From Streptomyces malaysiensis subsp. samsunensis (GTDB taxonomy: Bacteria > Actinomycetota > Actinomycetes > Streptomycetales > Streptomycetaceae): a stretch of 64,000 nucleotides of DNA. How positions within the stretch are numbered: position 1 is the first letter of the stretch; every line of letters begins with the position of its first letter. A program made the position numbers and the translations under genes. A model generated the notes under the pieces. It was not told the DNA's origin and did not search any database. It was given only the letters and a program-made list of their open reading frames with translations. Positions 7,392-14,835 of this stretch are shown piece by piece. The stretch covers positions 62,001 through 126,000 of the forward strand of contig NZ_JANIIC010000012.1 of NCBI RefSeq assembly GCF_024519315.1, read 5' to 3'.

Positions 7392-8474
7392 TCATGCCAG
7401 ACCGGCCAGCCTTGCGATCTCGGCGGCCGCCCAGGGCGCCATCTTGAATCCGCCCCCGTTGAAGCCGGTGGCCAGCAGCAGCGCGGGGGCGTCCGGATGC
7501 GCCGTGACACGGGCGCGGCCGCCCGGGGCCCAGCACTCCGCGGCGCGCAGCCCGCCGAGGTGGCGGCTGCCGGGCAGCCATGCCCAGCGCCGGGCGCCCG
7601 CCGCGGCGGCCAGCCGGGACTGGGCCGCGTCCATCTGCTCCCGGCCGGGCGGCGGGGGCAGCCGGTGGTACGTGGGGTGTCCGACGTAGACCCCGCCGGA
7701 GTCCGGGTCGGGTCGGCCGTTGATGTCGAACTCGTCGTCGGTGTAGGCGGGTTGGCCGGACACCGGCGCCTCGGGCTGGAACAGCTCGACCTGGACGGCC
7801 TGGGCCCACAGGTCGTGTGCCAGTCCCCAGGAGGTCAGCAGGTGCGCGGTGGCGGCGCCGGTGGCCAGGACCACCCGGTCGGCACGGACCGCTCCGGCGC
7901 TCGTACGCACCCCGGTGATCCGGCCGTCGCCCGCGCGCATGAGGCTGTGCACGGCGACCCCTTCGAGGACCGTGCCGCCCCGGCGCCGGCCGGCGCGCAG
8001 GAAGCCGTGGGTCACCTCGGCCGGGTCCAGCCAGCCGGACTCCGGCTCCCACACCGCCCCGCGGCCGGCCGGCCCGGCCAGCAAGTGGCCGAAGTGCTTG
8101 GTCACCTCCTCGGCCTCCAGCCAGGTCACGGGCGACTGAGCGCCGAGCCGGGCCGCCTCCGCGCGTGCGCCCGCCGCGCGGTCCGGGGCCGGCAGGTACA
8201 GGAACCCGCTGGTGTGGAAGGCCGCCGGTTCCCCGGTGTGTTCGGCGAAGTCCCGGAAGTACCGCCAGCCGGCCGCCGCCCGGTCGGAGAGGACCGGATC
8301 GTCGTGGTGGCAGCGGACGATGGCGCCGCTCCAGGCCGTCGTGCCCAGCCCGGCGCGGTCCCGCTCGACCAGGGTCACGCGGGCGCCGCGGGAGGCCAGT
8401 TCGTGGAAGACGGCCGTACCGACCACTCCGGCGCCGACCACGGCCACATCCGTCCGGTGGACAGGGTCAGTCAT
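7392..8474 (-). CDS. FAD-dependent amine oxidase, glycine oxidase/D-amino acid dehydrogenase (DAO) family
   Basis: A 360-residue flavoprotein. The FAD dinucleotide-binding motif VAVVGAGVVGTAVFHEL is at residues 9-25, the second FAD contact is VVLATGA near residue 205, and the C-terminal FNGGGFKMAPW loop is near residue 340. In s56-p1- and triacsin-type pathways a DAO-family enzyme cleaves the lysine side of the N6-linked hydrazine and frees hydrazinoacetic acid. This gene overlaps the N-hydroxylase by 8 bases, which fits that role. A second DAO domain lies in the fusion at 12079-14079, so the two may divide successive oxidations. DAO-family assignment is firm; the specific reaction is inferred. 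Confidence 0.85.
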   Translation of the reverse strand: MTDPVHRTDVAVVGAGVVGTAVFHELASRGARVTLVERDRAGLGTTAWSGAIVRCHHDDPVLSDRAAAGWRYFRDFAEHTGEPAAFHTSGFLYLPAPDRAAGARAEAARLGAQSPVTWLEAEEVTKHFGHLLAGPAGRGAVWEPESGWLDPAEVTHGFLRAGRRRGGTVLEGVAVHSLMRAGDGRITGVRTSAGAVRADRVVLATGAATAHLLTSWGLAHDLWAQAVQVELFQPEAPVSGQPAYTDDEFDINGRPDPDSGGVYVGHPTYHRLPPPPGREQMDAAQSRLAAAAGARRWAWLPGSRHLGGLRAAECWAPGGRARVTAHPDAPALLLATGFNGGGFKMAPWAAAEIARLAGLA

Positions 8475-9798
8475 GCGCCGCACCTTCCAGGGCGAGCGGT
8501 TCGTCGTCGCCGTGCATCGCCGCCTCCCGGTGCTCCAGCACGGAGCGGAGGATCTCGCCGGAGCGGACCGCGACCATCGACAGCAGCGAGGACGTGATGC
8601 CGTGCGTGTGCTCGGTGCCGCCCTGGATGTAGATCCCGGCGTTCTCCAGGCCGTCCACGGTCAGCCGGTAGTCGCGGCCGACGCGCAGCCGTCCGGCGGC
8701 GTCCCGGGCGCAGTACGGGGCCAGGGAGCCGAGCAGCGGCAGCGGGTCCTGCTCGTCGTAGCCGGTGGCGAAGACGGCCGCGTCGGCTGCGACCTCCTGC
8801 TCCGTGCCGGTGGCCTGCGAGCGGACGCGGACCGTGACGCCGGAGCCCTCGTCCCGTATGTCGGTGACCTCGCTGACGCCCTGTATGTGCAGCCGGGAGC
8901 GGCCGCGCACCTTCTCCTGGTACGCCCGCCGGTACAGCTCCTCGATCAGATCGAGGTCCACCACCGCGTAGTTGGTGTTGCGGTGGTAGGTCATCAACCG
9001 GTTCTTGGCGGCCTCGTCGGCGTCGTAGTAGACGTCGACGGCCTCGGGGTCGAAGACCCGGTTGGCGTACGGGCTGTCGTCGGCCGGGCTGTAGCCGTAG
9101 CGGGCGAAGACCGCCTCCACGTCGGCCTGCGGATAGGTGCGGTGCAGGTACTCGGCCGCCTCGGCGGCGCTCTGTCCGGCGCCGACCACCACGAACCGGC
9201 GGACGTCCGCGGTCCGCCCGGCGAGCCGGGTCAGCAGCTCGCTGCTGTGCCAGACGTTCGCGCCGGCCTTCACCCCGTCGGGCATCCGGGGCTGTAGGCC
9301 ACAGGCGACGACCACATTGCGCGCACGGTGCACGGTGCTGCCGCCGGGGCCGGGGACGACCACTTCGAGCAGGTCGCCGGCCGCGCGGACCTCGGTCACC
9401 TCGCTGGAGTAGGACACCAGGTGGTCGACCCCGGCCGCCGCCCACTCGAGGTAGTCGTGGAACTCCTCGCGAGTGGGGTAAAGGATCTTGTGGTTGATGA
9501 AGTCCACCAGCCTGCCGCGTGCGTGCAGGTAGGGGACGAACCCGAAGCGGCTGGTCGGGTTGCGCAGGGTGGCCAGATCCTTCAGGAACGACACCTGCAT
9601 GGTGGCGCCGTCGATGAGCATCCCCCGGTGCCAGCCGAAGCTGGGCTGCCGCTCCAGGAAGAGTGCGGTGACCGCCTGGTCGCGTCGAGCGCTCCCATTG
9701 TGTTCCTCAAGGGCGATGGCCAAGGCCAGATTGGCCGGCCCGAAACCGATTCCCACAACGTCGTGAACCGGCGAGAAATTGTCGTGCGGATTCCCCAT
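8467..9798 (-). CDS. L-lysine/L-ornithine N-hydroxylase (flavin-dependent)
   Basis: A 443-residue N-hydroxylating monooxygenase of the SidA/IucD type. It has the FAD motif GIGFGPANL (residues 16-24), the substrate-side MQVSFLKDLATLRNPTSRF block, the NADPH motif VVVGAGQSAAEAAEYL (near 208) and the C-terminal FATGYD motif (near 345). These enzymes add a hydroxyl to the terminal amine of lysine or ornithine. Next to the cupin and MetRS-like genes, lysine is the likely substrate, giving N6-hydroxylysine for N-N bond formation. It is the first gene of the leftward operon and faces the cupin across a 324-base divergent promoter region. Confidence 0.9.
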   Translation of the reverse strand: MGNPHDNFSPVHDVVGIGFGPANLALAIALEEHNGSARRDQAVTALFLERQPSFGWHRGMLIDGATMQVSFLKDLATLRNPTSRFGFVPYLHARGRLVDFINHKILYPTREEFHDYLEWAAAGVDHLVSYSSEVTEVRAAGDLLEVVVPGPGGSTVHRARNVVVACGLQPRMPDGVKAGANVWHSSELLTRLAGRTADVRRFVVVGAGQSAAEAAEYLHRTYPQADVEAVFARYGYSPADDSPYANRVFDPEAVDVYYDADEAAKNRLMTYHRNTNYAVVDLDLIEELYRRAYQEKVRGRSRLHIQGVSEVTDIRDEGSGVTVRVRSQATGTEQEVAADAAVFATGYDEQDPLPLLGSLAPYCARDAAGRLRVGRDYRLTVDGLENAGIYIQGGTEHTHGITSSLLSMVAVRSGEILRSVLEHREAAMHGDDEPLALEGAAHD

Positions 9799-10122
9799 CA
9801 GGACATTTCCCTTCCCGTCGGACCGTTGGTTCGATATGCCATTGCCCGAGGCGAGTCAGAAAGCTATCCCGGATCCCGGCCGAGTAGCCGACAGGTAGCG
9901 GAGCGTGGCAGTGAGCTGCCATCCGGCACGTGCCCCACCCTGCCAAATGGTTCAATATAACCACCTATTACACCCTTTGGTCGGTGACACCCTCCTGTAA
10001 GGTCGCCCGACTCCGCTGGCTCAACGCCGAGGTCGGCACGCACAGTCGACCGGGACGGAAAAAGGCATGCAATTGCCCCTGCCCCACCAGCCGAGCGCTC
10101 CTTTACGGGATATGGATAATGC
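9799..10122. promoter_or_regulatory. Divergent promoter region of the hydrazine cluster with a repeated TGGTTC-ATAT motif
   Basis: This 324-base gap separates the N-hydroxylase (leftward) and cupin (rightward) genes and is locally AT-richer than its surroundings. TGGTTCAATATAACCA at 9948-9963 has perfect 5-bp arms (TGGTT/AACCA). A related copy, TGGTTCGATATGCCA, lies at 9827-9841, about 120 bases away. Paired motifs in a divergent promoter suggest a shared operator. A GATAAT hexamer at 10115-10120 sits just before the cupin ATG, and no strong Shine-Dalgarno is visible there, so a leaderless or very short leader is possible. The binding protein is unknown. Confidence 0.45.
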
Positions 10123-10500
10123 ATGATCACCAAATTTCGGATACATGAAGGCGCCGCTGTCAGCGAGTTCGGCATGGCGTGCCAGCGGATCATTCCCTGG
10201 CAAGCACAGGAGGGCCAGGAGGAACCGCCTTTCGGCGGCATGGCCTGCTTCTTACCGGCCGGCGCCTCCTCGGACCCCGACTGCCACGACCAGGACGAGG
10301 TCATGGTGATCCTCTCCGGTTCCGGCAGCCTCGACCTCGCCGGCGAAAAGGCCGGGTTCACCACCGGAGACGTGGTCGTCCTGCCCCGCAACCAGGAGCA
10401 CGTCGTGCACAATCCGGGGTCCGGGACCCTGACCTGGCTCTCGGTCTACTGGCCGCTGCACGAGCCGAAGCGGACCGAGGGTGCGGAGGGGACCGCGTGA
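10123..10500 (+). CDS. Small cupin, likely partner subunit of a split hydrazine synthetase
   Basis: A 125-residue single-domain cupin. Its motif 1-like segment is CHDQDEVMVILSGSGSL (residues 49-65) and motif 2-like is HVVHNPGSGTLTWL (near 94-107), with His and Glu placed for metal binding. In Spb40 of the s56-p1 pathway a cupin domain and a methionyl-tRNA-synthetase-like domain form one hydrazine-forming protein. Here the cupin is a separate gene whose TGA overlaps the GTG of the MetRS-like gene (GTGA). The cupin part is thought to carry out the N-N bond-forming rearrangement of the ester intermediate. The role is inferred from this pairing. Confidence 0.85.
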   Translation: MITKFRIHEGAAVSEFGMACQRIIPWQAQEGQEEPPFGGMACFLPAGASSDPDCHDQDEVMVILSGSGSLDLAGEKAGFTTGDVVVLPRNQEHVVHNPGSGTLTWLSVYWPLHEPKRTEGAEGTA

Positions 10501-12086
10501 GCGCTCCGGTCTGGATCACCGCCACCCCGCCCACCCCCAACGGCGACCTTCACATCGGTCACATCGCCGGACCCTACGTCGCCGGCGACGTACTGCGCCG
10601 CTTCCTCACCGCCGACGGGACCGAGGTCCGCTACACCACCGGCCTGGACGACCACCAGAGCTATGTCCCGGTGCGCGGTCTGAAGGACGGCGGGCGCACC
10701 GGCGAGGAGATCGCCGACGGCTACGGCGCGTCCATCGCCCGGGTCTGGCAGCGGGCCGAGGTCGGTTTCGACCGCGTGGTGCGTCCGCGCGAGGAGGACG
10801 GCTACCTCGCCTACGTCCAGGACTTCCTGCGCCGCCTCCACGACGCCGGGCACGTCGTCGCCCGTACCCGGCCGCTGCCGTACTGCGCCCCGTGCGAGCG
10901 CTGGCTGTACGAGGCGTACCTGACGGGCAAGTGCCCGCACTGCGGCTCCTCGTCCAACGGCAACGCCTGCGAGCCGTGCGGCCGGCCCAACGACTGCGCC
11001 GATCTGGGAGAGCCGCGGTGCACCATCTGCGACACCCCGGCCGAGATCCGCGACGCCGCCCGGCTGTACTTCCCGCTGGCACCGCTCGCCGACCGGCTGG
11101 AGGCGTTCTGGGCAGAGGTCGACATGCCGCCGCATCTGCGGGCCCTGTGCGACCGGATGCTTGCCCACGGGCTGCCGGAGATCGCGGTGAGCCACCCCGG
11201 CGAGTGGGGCGTGCCGGTGACCGTGCCCGGCTTCGAGGACCAGCGGGCCTATGTGTGGTTCGAGATGGCGCCTGGCTATCTGTGGGAGCTGCCCGAGCAG
11301 GAGCGGGAGAAGGGCGACTGGCCCGCCCCCGTGCAGTTCTTCGGCTTCGACAACGGCTACTTCCACGCGGTGCTGTTCCCCGCCCTGTACGCCGCCCTGT
11401 ACCCCGGGGCCGCCCTGGCGCGGGCCTTCGTGGTCAACGAGTTCTACCAGCTGGACGGGGCGAAGTTCTCGACCAGCCGACGGCACGCCATCTGGGTCCA
11501 CGAGGCGCTCGCCGAGGCCGGCTCCGACGTCCTGCGCCACCATGTGCTCGCCGACCGGCCCAACGGCCGCCAGACCAGCTTCACCCGCGCGGACCTGGAA
11601 CGCACCCAGGCGCTGCTGACCGCCCAGTGGAACGGCTGGCTGGAGCGGCTCTTCGCGGCGGTCGCCCGCCACAGCGACGGCCGGGTCCCCGAGGAGAGGC
11701 CCGAGGGACCCGCCTGGCAGCGGCTGCGGGCCTGGCTGGAGCGCACCGTGGCGGAGCTGCGCGAGGCCTACGGCGTCGAGGGCTTCGACACACGCCGTGT
11801 CGTCGCCCTCCTCGACGAGATCGTCGCCGGCGCGAACGACTTCTGGTACGTCCACGAGCACGAGCGGGACCGGTCGCCCTCCGCGCACCGTGCCGCCCTG
11901 ACCGCCCAACTGGCCGTCGCCGGCGCCCTGTCGGCGTGGGCCGCGCCCGTCATGCCGGCCGGTGCGGCACGGCTCGCCGCGCTGCTGGGCGAGGACGCGG
12001 ACCGCGCGGTCGACGCGGACGCGCTGACCCCGCCCCCGCCGGGCCGGCCGCTGACAGTGCCCGACCGCCCGGTCTTCGGTGACTGA
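10497..12086 (+). CDS. Methionyl-tRNA synthetase-like hydrazine synthetase component
   Basis: A 529-residue class I synthetase-like protein. The HIGH motif is intact (HIGHIAGP, near residue 18). The zinc-knuckle region has CAPC, CPHC, CEPC and CTIC pairs (about residues 128-182), and the KMSKS equivalent is degenerate, KFSTS (near 322). A shorter C-terminal helical domain follows. It is not a housekeeping MetRS: it is cluster-embedded and coupled to the cupin. By analogy with Spb40, it would activate an amino acid (glycine in s56-p1) as an adenylate and pass it to N6-hydroxylysine as an ester, which the cupin turns into a hydrazine. Which amino acid is used here cannot be read from sequence. 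Confidence 0.88.
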   Translation: MSAPVWITATPPTPNGDLHIGHIAGPYVAGDVLRRFLTADGTEVRYTTGLDDHQSYVPVRGLKDGGRTGEEIADGYGASIARVWQRAEVGFDRVVRPREEDGYLAYVQDFLRRLHDAGHVVARTRPLPYCAPCERWLYEAYLTGKCPHCGSSSNGNACEPCGRPNDCADLGEPRCTICDTPAEIRDAARLYFPLAPLADRLEAFWAEVDMPPHLRALCDRMLAHGLPEIAVSHPGEWGVPVTVPGFEDQRAYVWFEMAPGYLWELPEQEREKGDWPAPVQFFGFDNGYFHAVLFPALYAALYPGAALARAFVVNEFYQLDGAKFSTSRRHAIWVHEALAEAGSDVLRHHVLADRPNGRQTSFTRADLERTQALLTAQWNGWLERLFAAVARHSDGRVPEERPEGPAWQRLRAWLERTVAELREAYGVEGFDTRRVVALLDEIVAGANDFWYVHEHERDRSPSAHRAALTAQLAVAGALSAWAAPVMPAGAARLAALLGEDADRAVDADALTPPPPGRPLTVPDRPVFGD

Positions 12087-14079
12087 GGTCATGGCACGAC
12101 AGGACGACACCGAGGTCCGTGTGGCCGTCGTCGGACCCTTCAGCGGTCCGCGGGCGGCCTGGGGCGAGCTGCTCACCCGGGCCGCCGCCGACCACGGCGA
12201 TCCGGGCGTCGTCTGGGAGTTCCACGACGACCGGGGCGACGCCGACGCGGCCGAACGCGTCGCGCGTGCCCTGACGGCCGAGCCCGTCGTGCGAGCCGTC
12301 ATCGGGCACTTCAACAGCCTGGGCGCCGCACGGGCCCTGCCGCACTACCGGCGGGCCGGTCTCCCGGTGCTGCTGCCGCTGGCCACCGACCCGGACCTGC
12401 TCGCCTCCGGCGGCGGCGGAGCGCTGCGCTGGTGCCCGCACGACCTGGGTCAGCCCGCCGCGATCCGCCGGGCCGCCCAGGACCTCGGCATCGGCACCCT
12501 GGCCGCCGTCGACGATGGCAGCCCCTACGGGCGCCGGCTCGCCGAACGGTTCGCCGCCCTGTCCCCGGACCCGGCCGCGACGGGCCAGGCTCTCGTCGTC
12601 TGCGGCACCCACCACGGCGCGGCGGACACGGCCCGGCGCCTGCGCGCGGACGGGCACGACGGACCGCTGTTCTTCACCGACGACTGCGCCGTGGCGGAAT
12701 TCGCCGATCTGCTCGGCGACCCGGCGTCTTCCGCCCGGGTCGTACGGCTGCGCGGCGGCCCGCACCTCCAGGTCGAGGCGGCCTTCGCGGCGCTCGTGCG
12801 GGCCCTGCGCTCGGACCCGGCCGCCACGGGTGACCGGCTCCTCGCGGCCGTCCGCGCGGCCGCCCGCCTCTCCTTCGACGCGGACGGCGATCCCGTCGAC
12901 GCGGACGACGACGCCGGCTGGGAGGTCGTCCCGGTCGCCCTGCTCTCGGCCCCGGCAGCACCACGCCCGACCGGAGCCCCGGTCACCGGGTACGACGTCG
13001 TGGTCGTCGGCGCCGGTGCGGTGGGCGCCGCCACCGCGGCGGAACTGGCCTCGGCGGGCTTCAGCGTGGCGGTCGCCGACCTCGGTCCCGACGCCGGGTC
13101 GGCCACCCGCGCCTCCGGGGGCCTGGTCCGGGCGTACGAACCGGAGCCCGTCGTACGCGCCCTGGCCGTGCGCAGCCACCAGTTGCTGTGGGGCGCCGCC
13201 TCCCCGCCCCGGTCGGCCGGGTTCCGCCGCACCGGTTCGGTGGTGCTGCTGGGCCCCGACGACGTCGCCGAGGCCGAACGCGGCATCGGCGAGTTGTCCG
13301 CGGCCGGGATCAAGGCGGAACTGCTCACGCCCCGCGAACTGAGCGTGCGCTGGCCCGACTTGACGGCGGACGGCGTGGCCGCCGCGGTGTGGGAGCCGGG
13401 CGGCGGCTACGCCGACCCGGGCGGCACCGCCGCGCTGTATCTCGCCCGGGCCCTGCGGCACGGGGCCGTCCTGCTGTCCCCGGGACCGGTGCACGCCCTG
13501 GAGCCGCACCGGCGCGGGGTGCGCGTGTGCACCCCGGCGGGCGAGCTGACCGCCCGCTGTGCCGTGGTGGCGGCGGGCGGCGGGACCCCGGCGCTGCTCG
13601 GCGACCGGCTGCCGCCCCGCCCCGGCGGCCCGGCCCCCCGCACCAAACGCATCCGGTACGCCTTCTTCCGCGGACCCGGTCGGCCACTGCCCGCGGTCAG
13701 CGACCTGACCTGCGGCATCTGGGGCCGCCCGCAGCTGGACGAGCCGTTCGCCGGCGGTCAGCTGACCGGCCGGCCGGTCGAGGAGTGGGACGTGTCGGCC
13801 GGCGCCGGCGACGCCCTCACCGACGAGCAGGTCGCCCATATCCGCGCCGGGGTCGTCCACCGCTGGCCCTGGGTCCCCCGAGCGCCGTACCTGGGCGGGC
13901 GGTTCGGGGCCGACCTGTACCATCCTGACGGGCCGTTCCTGGGCCTTCTTCCCGGTGAGCCCCCGGTCGTGGTGGCCGCGTGCTGGTCCGGAGCCGGTTT
14001 CAAGACGGCGCCGGGCGCCGCCGAAGAGGCGGCGGTCGCCGTGCGGTGTCTGCTGCGGTGGGAGGGCGCCACACCGTGA
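12079..14079 (+). CDS. Fusion of a periplasmic-binding-protein-like domain and a DAO-family flavin oxidase
   Basis: A 666-residue protein. Residues about 9-300 look like a type I periplasmic binding fold of the LivJ/amino-acid-receptor kind: VAVVGPFSG, DDRGDADAAERVARAL, VIGHFNS, then a DDGSPYGRRLAERF hinge region. There is no signal peptide, so this domain is cytosolic. Residues about 305-660 are a complete DAO-type flavoenzyme, with YDVVVVGAGAVGAATAAEL, AVVAAGG and a C-terminal WSGAGFKTAPG. Its GTG start overlaps the MetRS-like gene by 8 bases; an ATG 12 bases on is an alternative. The binding domain may present an amino-acid-like hydrazine to the oxidase. I know of no standard family with this architecture. 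Confidence 0.8.
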   Translation: MTEVMARQDDTEVRVAVVGPFSGPRAAWGELLTRAAADHGDPGVVWEFHDDRGDADAAERVARALTAEPVVRAVIGHFNSLGAARALPHYRRAGLPVLLPLATDPDLLASGGGGALRWCPHDLGQPAAIRRAAQDLGIGTLAAVDDGSPYGRRLAERFAALSPDPAATGQALVVCGTHHGAADTARRLRADGHDGPLFFTDDCAVAEFADLLGDPASSARVVRLRGGPHLQVEAAFAALVRALRSDPAATGDRLLAAVRAAARLSFDADGDPVDADDDAGWEVVPVALLSAPAAPRPTGAPVTGYDVVVVGAGAVGAATAAELASAGFSVAVADLGPDAGSATRASGGLVRAYEPEPVVRALAVRSHQLLWGAASPPRSAGFRRTGSVVLLGPDDVAEAERGIGELSAAGIKAELLTPRELSVRWPDLTADGVAAAVWEPGGGYADPGGTAALYLARALRHGAVLLSPGPVHALEPHRRGVRVCTPAGELTARCAVVAAGGGTPALLGDRLPPRPGGPAPRTKRIRYAFFRGPGRPLPAVSDLTCGIWGRPQLDEPFAGGQLTGRPVEEWDVSAGAGDALTDEQVAHIRAGVVHRWPWVPRAPYLGGRFGADLYHPDGPFLGLLPGEPPVVVAACWSGAGFKTAPGAAEEAAVAVRCLLRWEGATP

Positions 14080-14780
14080 CCGCTCCGCCCCCGGCACACA
14101 GCGAAGGTGACACCTTGAGCACTTCCCCGCACCAGCCCCTCGGCGCCGAACTCCCGGTCACGGACCGGACGCGTCTGCGCCGTATGAAGGAGAAGGGCCG
14201 CACCGCCCGCGCGGACCTGGACGCCGTCCTCGCCGCCGGGTTCGTCTGCCACCTCGGCGTCGTCGTCGACGGCGCCCCCGTGGTCGTACCCACCGTGTAC
14301 GGCGCCGCCGAGGACACCCTCTACTTCCACGGCTCCGTCGCCGCGCGCAGCCTGACGTCGGCCCCGGGCCAGACCGTCTGCGTGACCGTCACCCACGTCG
14401 ACGGGATCGTGCTGGCCCGCTCGCTCTTCGAGCACAGCGTCAACTACCGCAGCGCCATGATCTACGGCGTCCCACGCCCGGTCACCGACCCGGAGGAGAC
14501 CCTGGCCGGGCTGCGCCTGATCACCGAGCAGGCCCAACCCGGCCAGTGGGACTACGCCCGCCGCCCCAGCCGCAAGGAACTGGCCGCGACGACGCTGCTG
14601 GCCCTGAGCCTGGAAGAGGCGTCGGTCAAGCTACGCACCGGACCGCCGGACGACGGCGACAGCCCCGACGCCGCGCTCGGCCTGTGGGCGGGCGTCGTCC
14701 CCGTGCGCCTCGTACGCGGCGCCCCGGTGCCCGACCCCGCGCTCGCACCGGACATCCCACTCCCCCACCACCTCGGCTGA
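14076..14780 (+). CDS. Pyridoxamine 5'-phosphate oxidase-family (FMN-binding split barrel) protein
   Basis: About 222-234 residues. The FMN-binding split-barrel pattern runs from LDAVLAAGFVCHLGVVVDGAPVVVPTVYG through DTLYFHGS to CVTVTHVDGIVLARS and YRSAMIYG. The family binds FMN or related cofactors and includes oxidases, reductases and cofactor carriers. The GTG at 14076 overlaps the preceding stop; a TTG at 14115 with GAAGG upstream is an equally good start. In this operon it could oxidise or reduce an N-N or C-N bond, but no specific reaction is shown. Confidence 0.8.
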   Translation: MTAPPPAHSEGDTLSTSPHQPLGAELPVTDRTRLRRMKEKGRTARADLDAVLAAGFVCHLGVVVDGAPVVVPTVYGAAEDTLYFHGSVAARSLTSAPGQTVCVTVTHVDGIVLARSLFEHSVNYRSAMIYGVPRPVTDPEETLAGLRLITEQAQPGQWDYARRPSRKELAATTLLALSLEEASVKLRTGPPDDGDSPDAALGLWAGVVPVRLVRGAPVPDPALAPDIPLPHHLG

Positions 14781-14835
14781 CGACCCCGCCCGGGGCCCGA
14801 GACGTAATACGACGTCACACAGAAAGGCGAACGCC

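Noticed and set aside
10497..12086. A housekeeping methionyl-tRNA synthetase
   Set aside because: KMSKS is degenerate, the gene is coupled to a cupin and sits among N-hydroxylase and oxidase genes, as in known hydrazine synthetases.
7392..14079. A pyrazole C-nucleoside (formycin/pyrazofurin) cluster
   Set aside because: N-hydroxylase and MetRS/cupin genes are shared, but no C-nucleoside synthase or PurH-like genes are seen.
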